64,000 nucleotides of DNA. Source: Holdemania sp. Marseille-P2844 (lineage in GTDB: Bacteria; Bacillota_I; Bacilli_A; Erysipelotrichales; Erysipelotrichaceae). The DNA lies in NCBI RefSeq assembly GCF_900120005.1, contig NZ_LT635454.1, positions 1-64,000 of the forward strand. Reading direction: 5' to 3'. The translations under genes and the position numbers were made by a program. The notes beneath the pieces were generated by a model, which saw only the letters and a list, made by a program, of their open reading frames with translations, was not told where the DNA came from and made no database searches. Positions 61,058 through 64,000 of the stretch are shown in pieces. Every line of letters begins with the position of its first letter. Positions within the stretch are counted from its first letter, which is position 1.

Positions 61058-61241
61058 ATATTATTTGAGGGAATTCTAAAGCCAGAACGCAAAGAGGTGT
61101 TTTTCAAGTAAAGCATTTTCCGGTTTATTTTTGTTTTGATGCTGGAATATCTTCGCGAAGCAGATCAGGATGTTTGACAAGCGCCGGGTTTAATAATAAA
61201 CTTAGGGTGCAAAAAAACAGGCTAGAAAAGAGGTTTTTTCA

Positions 61242-62129
61242 ATGAACGATACATTAATTCACGCAATCAGTGCGAACGGGCATATTCGGGTGCTGACCTG
61301 CACCTCCACGCAGCTGGCGGAACAGGCGCGGAAGCAGCATGATCTGTGGCCGACCAGTGCGGCGGCGTTAGGCCGCGTGCTGACGATCACCGCGATCTTG
61401 GGCAGCATGTTAAAGACGGAAAAAGAAAAGGTGACCGTTCAGATCAACGGCGGCGGTCCTATCGGAACGATCATGGCCGACGGCTGGGCGAATGGCGATG
61501 TGCGCGGATTTGTCGGCGATCCGGAAATTTATCTGAAATATAACGATACCGGCAAGCTGGCGGTCGGGACGGCAGTTGGCAAGGATGGCTATTTAAAGGT
61601 CATCAAACGGATGAACATGAAGAACGACTTCACCGGTCAGGTTGCGCTGGTCAGCGGCGAGATCGGCGAGGACTTCGCGTATTACTTTACAATTTCGGAA
61701 CAGACGCCTTCTGCCGTATCGCTGGGCGTACTGGTTGATACGGATAACTCGGTGATGGCGTCGGGCGGAATTCTGATCCAGATGATGCCGGAGGCTACGG
61801 AAGACGATATCAAGCTGGCGGAAGCCGCGGTCGCGAAGCTGCGCCCGGTTTCGGAGATGGTGAAGGAAGGCCATGACGCCCGGGCGTTAGCGGCGATGTT
61901 GTTTGACGATCTGGAAATTCTTGAAGAAAAGCCGATCCAGTGGCATTGCGACTGCAGCAAGCAGCGCTTTAAAGCGGCGCTGACAACGCTGGATCGCTCG
62001 GAATTGGAAAAGATGCTGGAAGAAGACCACGGCTGTGAAGTAAAGTGCGAATACTGCAACAATAAAGTTCAGTTTACCGAAGATGATCTCCGCAGCATTT
62101 TGGAGTTCAAAGCGGCATGTGGAAAATAA
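61242..62129 (+). CDS. hslO: Redox-regulated chaperone Hsp33
   Basis: 295 residues. The substrate-binding N-terminal domain contains [29 protein letters not shown]. The C-terminal zinc site has CDC at 236-238 and CEYC at 269-272; oxidation of these four Cys activates the holdase. The following dusB gene starts 13 nt before its stop. In Bacillus it lies close downstream of ftsH, but here an accessory block of 40 kb intervenes. Confidence 0.95.
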   Translation: MNDTLIHAISANGHIRVLTCTSTQLAEQARKQHDLWPTSAAALGRVLTITAILGSMLKTEKEKVTVQINGGGPIGTIMADGWANGDVRGFVGDPEIYLKYNDTGKLAVGTAVGKDGYLKVIKRMNMKNDFTGQVALVSGEIGEDFAYYFTISEQTPSAVSLGVLVDTDNSVMASGGILIQMMPEATEDDIKLAEAAVAKLRPVSEMVKEGHDARALAAMLFDDLEILEEKPIQWHCDCSKQRFKAALTTLDRSELEKMLEEDHGCEVKCEYCNNKVQFTEDDLRSILEFKAACGK

Positions 62130-63118
62130 GAAATCTTGAAATTGCCAATCCGGTCGTCATCGCGCCGATGGCCGGGATTTCCAACGCGGCGTTCCGGACG
62201 ATCGCGCATGAATTCGGCGCGGGTCTGATCTATACGGAAATGATCAGCGACAAAGCGATCTGTTATTCCAATAAAAAGACGATGGAGATGACACAGCTGG
62301 CTCCGGATGAGCATCCGATCGCGATGCAGCTGTTCGGTCATGAAGAAGCGTCGATGATTCAGGCGGCGCAGGTGCTGGATAAAACGGACTGCGACGTGAT
62401 CGACATCAATATGGGCTGTCCAGTACCGAAGGTTGTCAATTCCGGTTCCGGCAGCGCGATGATGAAGGATCCGGAAGCGACCTGTCAGCTGGTGCGTAAA
62501 ATTGTGGCAGCGGTGGAAAAGCCGGTGACGGCCAAGATCCGTCTGGGCTGGGACAGTTCTTCGATCAATGTGCTGGAAATGGCGCGGGGATTGGAAGCAG
62601 CCGGCGTCAGCGCGCTGGCGGTTCATGGCCGGACGCGCAGTCAGCTGTATGAGGGCAAGGCCGATTGGAGCTGGATCAAGAAGGTGAAAGAAGCTGTTTC
62701 GATTCCAGTGATAGGCAACGGTGATCTGCGCAGTGTGGAAGACGCTGTGGCAAAAATTCAGGAGACTGGAGTCGATGCGGTGATGATCGGCCGGGGCGTA
62801 TTGGGCAATCCGTGGCTGATCCGCGATCTGGTCTGCGCGTTCTCCGGGGAAGGGTCAGCCGAACCCGTCAGCGATCATGAAAAATTTGAGATTGCGCTGG
62901 AACACGCCCGCCGGTTGTGCACATTAAAAGGCGAACGGATTGGTATGAAGGAGATGCGCGGGCACGCCTGCTGGTACATCCAGGGCATTCCCTACTCCAA
63001 CCGGATGAAAGATCGTATCAATCAGATGACAACCTATGCTGAATTTGAGTCGATGCTAAAGCTTTATGAAGAAGCGCTGGTCAGCGGTAATTTCGACAGG
63101 CTGTATCCGGCAGAGTAA
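62117..63118 (+). CDS. dusB: tRNA-dihydrouridine synthase B
   Basis: 333 residues, a flavin-dependent TIM barrel: [15 protein letters not shown], catalytic Cys101 in [32 protein letters not shown], and IGNGDLRS / [12 protein letters not shown] for FMN binding. It reduces uridines in the tRNA D-loop. It overlaps hslO by 13 nt, so the two are co-translated. Confidence 0.94.
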   Translation: MWKIRNLEIANPVVIAPMAGISNAAFRTIAHEFGAGLIYTEMISDKAICYSNKKTMEMTQLAPDEHPIAMQLFGHEEASMIQAAQVLDKTDCDVIDINMGCPVPKVVNSGSGSAMMKDPEATCQLVRKIVAAVEKPVTAKIRLGWDSSSINVLEMARGLEAAGVSALAVHGRTRSQLYEGKADWSWIKKVKEAVSIPVIGNGDLRSVEDAVAKIQETGVDAVMIGRGVLGNPWLIRDLVCAFSGEGSAEPVSDHEKFEIALEHARRLCTLKGERIGMKEMRGHACWYIQGIPYSNRMKDRINQMTTYAEFESMLKLYEEALVSGNFDRLYPAE

Positions 63119-63133
63119 ATGAATCAAGAACGA

Positions 63134-63166
63134 AAGCCATTCCTGAAATCCGGGAGTGGTTTTTTT
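63134..63166 (+). terminator. Terminator after dusB
   Basis: AAGCCATTCC (63134-63143) pairs with GGGAGTGGTTT-like sequence (63152-63162, some G-U pairs), then a T run. Confidence 0.8.
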
Positions 63167-63176
63167 CCTTTCGAAA

Positions 63177-63203
63177 TTGACAAACGGAAAAGATTGTTAT
63201 ACT
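63177..63203 (+). promoter_or_regulatory. Promoter of the S41 peptidase gene
   Basis: TTGACA (63177-63182) and TATACT (63198-63203) are 15 nt apart, a slightly short spacing. Confidence 0.55.
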
Positions 63204-63277
63204 GTATTATTATGAATAGTACAGATTGCGGATACGCAATCCAGCAGATCCTTTTGCGATCTTGGGGGATAATCAGA

Positions 63278-64000
63278 ATGGGAAAGAAATTGTTTGCGAT
63301 GTTGACGATGGCCTTCATGCTTTGCGGGTGCGCAACGGAAATGAATGCGCTGCAGGAAGAAAAAGTGGGAGAACAATGCACGAAACCGGTAGAGCTGAGA
63401 GTCGCTGCATTATCTGAAGTCTGGTCAACCGCGCAGTATTATTATGGATATTGGAATCAGATGCCGGAGGATTTTGACTGGGATGAGAAATATCAGGAAT
63501 TTTTACCGCGGGTGATGAATGCGGAAACGGATGATGAATATGTTGACGCCATGCGGGAATTTGTTGCTTTGCTTCATGATGGACATACCAACTTTATTCC
63601 CGCGTCAGAATATCAGCTGAACAAAGCCTACCTGCCTTTTGACCTGGAAGATCTTGATGGCAGGCTGTTTCTCAAAGCTGCCAGCCGGAATTATGAAGTT
63701 CCTTTAGGCAGTGAACTCCTTGAAGTGGAAGATCAGCCCGCACTCGATTACATCTTGAAGAATTTTGAAAAGTATGTACCGGTGCTGACGGAACCCGCCC
63801 ATGAAATCGAAACGGTAGAGCAGTTTTTAAAAGATGAAAAAGGAAAAGAGATTACATTAAAATGGTTAACCCCGCAGGGTGAATTTGTAGATTCAAAAGC
63901 CAGTTATGAAACCTCAGGTTCCATTTATGTAAATCAGTTAAAAACACCGTCACTTTCAGATAAGAAACTTCTGCTTAAATCCAGTCCTTATTTTATGTGT
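63278..64000 (+). CDS. S41-family peptidase-like lipoprotein, N-terminal part
   Basis: An open frame from an ATG at 63278, preceded by GGGGGATAATCAGA, runs off the window end after 241 codons. The signal FMLCGC gives a lipoprotein Cys at 18. The motif FVALLHDGHTNF is the one found near the start of S41 (C-terminal processing protease-like) proteins. The peptidase catalytic Ser-Lys part lies outside the window. Likely an outer-surface peptidase; substrate unknown. Confidence 0.72.
   Translation, partial: MGKKLFAMLTMAFMLCGCATEMNALQEEKVGEQCTKPVELRVAALSEVWSTAQYYYGYWNQMPEDFDWDEKYQEFLPRVMNAETDDEYVDAMREFVALLHDGHTNFIPASEYQLNKAYLPFDLEDLDGRLFLKAASRNYEVPLGSELLEVEDQPALDYILKNFEKYVPVLTEPAHEIETVEQFLKDEKGKEITLKWLTPQGEFVDSKASYETSGSIYVNQLKTPSLSDKKLLLKSSPYFMC

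Noticed and set aside
20733-61241. Integrative element or prophage carrying the PTS block
   Set aside because: No integrase, tRNA, phage genes or flanking direct repeats seen at the edges of the block.

Overview
The window looks like the chromosome of a spore-forming, low- to mid-GC Firmicute. The gene order and the many mannose-family PTS loci fit an Erysipelotrichales gut bacterium (Holdemania or Clostridium innocuum-like); this placement is inference. Core markers are an ywzB/spoIIQ-like/mbl/tagO block, then spoIIE-tilS-hpt-ftsH, and hslO-dusB. No rRNA, tRNA, CRISPR array or complete insertion sequence was seen.

Layout. 1-3.5 kb: end of a type I restriction locus (hsdS tail, hsdR). 3.8-8 kb: a BlaI/M56 regulatory pair with three operator-like repeats, and two membrane proteins. 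8-11.4 kb: cell-envelope and sporulation block (DUF1146, degenerate SpoIIQ-like, Mbl/MreB, TagO/WecA). 11.6-14.9 kb: LysR, MATE pump, a long hairpin, a MazF-like protein. 14.9-20.7 kb: spoIIE with a Spo0A-type promoter, tilS, hpt, ftsH. 21-22.2 kb: XRE regulator and NIF3-like protein.

From 22.6 to 61 kb an accessory block separates ftsH from hslO, which lie close together in Bacillus. It holds four complete mannose-family (EIIA/B/C/D) PTS loci. Locus 1 (22.7-29.6 kb): SIS-EIIA-EIIB-EIIC-EIID-NanE-like-membrane protein-GntR-SIS. Locus 2 (32.9-37.7 kb): EIIA-B-C-D on the minus strand, divergent from SIS-GntR. Locus 3 (42.3-49.0 kb): EIIA, a fused EIIC-EIID, SIS, EIIB, a PRD regulator, and a second EIIA-EIIB pair. 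Locus 4 (54.6-61 kb): PRD regulator, EIIB-C-D, YczE-like membrane protein, NagA-like deacetylase, EIIA. The four SIS proteins resemble the FrlB/GfrE/GfrF deglycases and AgaS-type isomerases that act on phosphorylated amino sugars or sugar-amine adducts. The block therefore looks like a set of importers plus first-step enzymes for amino sugars and/or glycation products (Amadori and Heyns compounds). Between the loci lie Fic, Rpn-type nuclease, oxidoreductase, MATE, pyruvate-kinase-C-like, HAD, AraC, flavin reductase and AbiE-type genes.

Regulation can partly be read from the DNA. Palindromes overlap the promoters of loci 1 and 2, which encode GntR regulators. An 18-nt motif is shared by loci 3 and 4, and its 13-nt core lies before locus 1. 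A cre-like site precedes the locus 4 PTS genes. The window ends with hslO-dusB and the start of an S41-peptidase lipoprotein.
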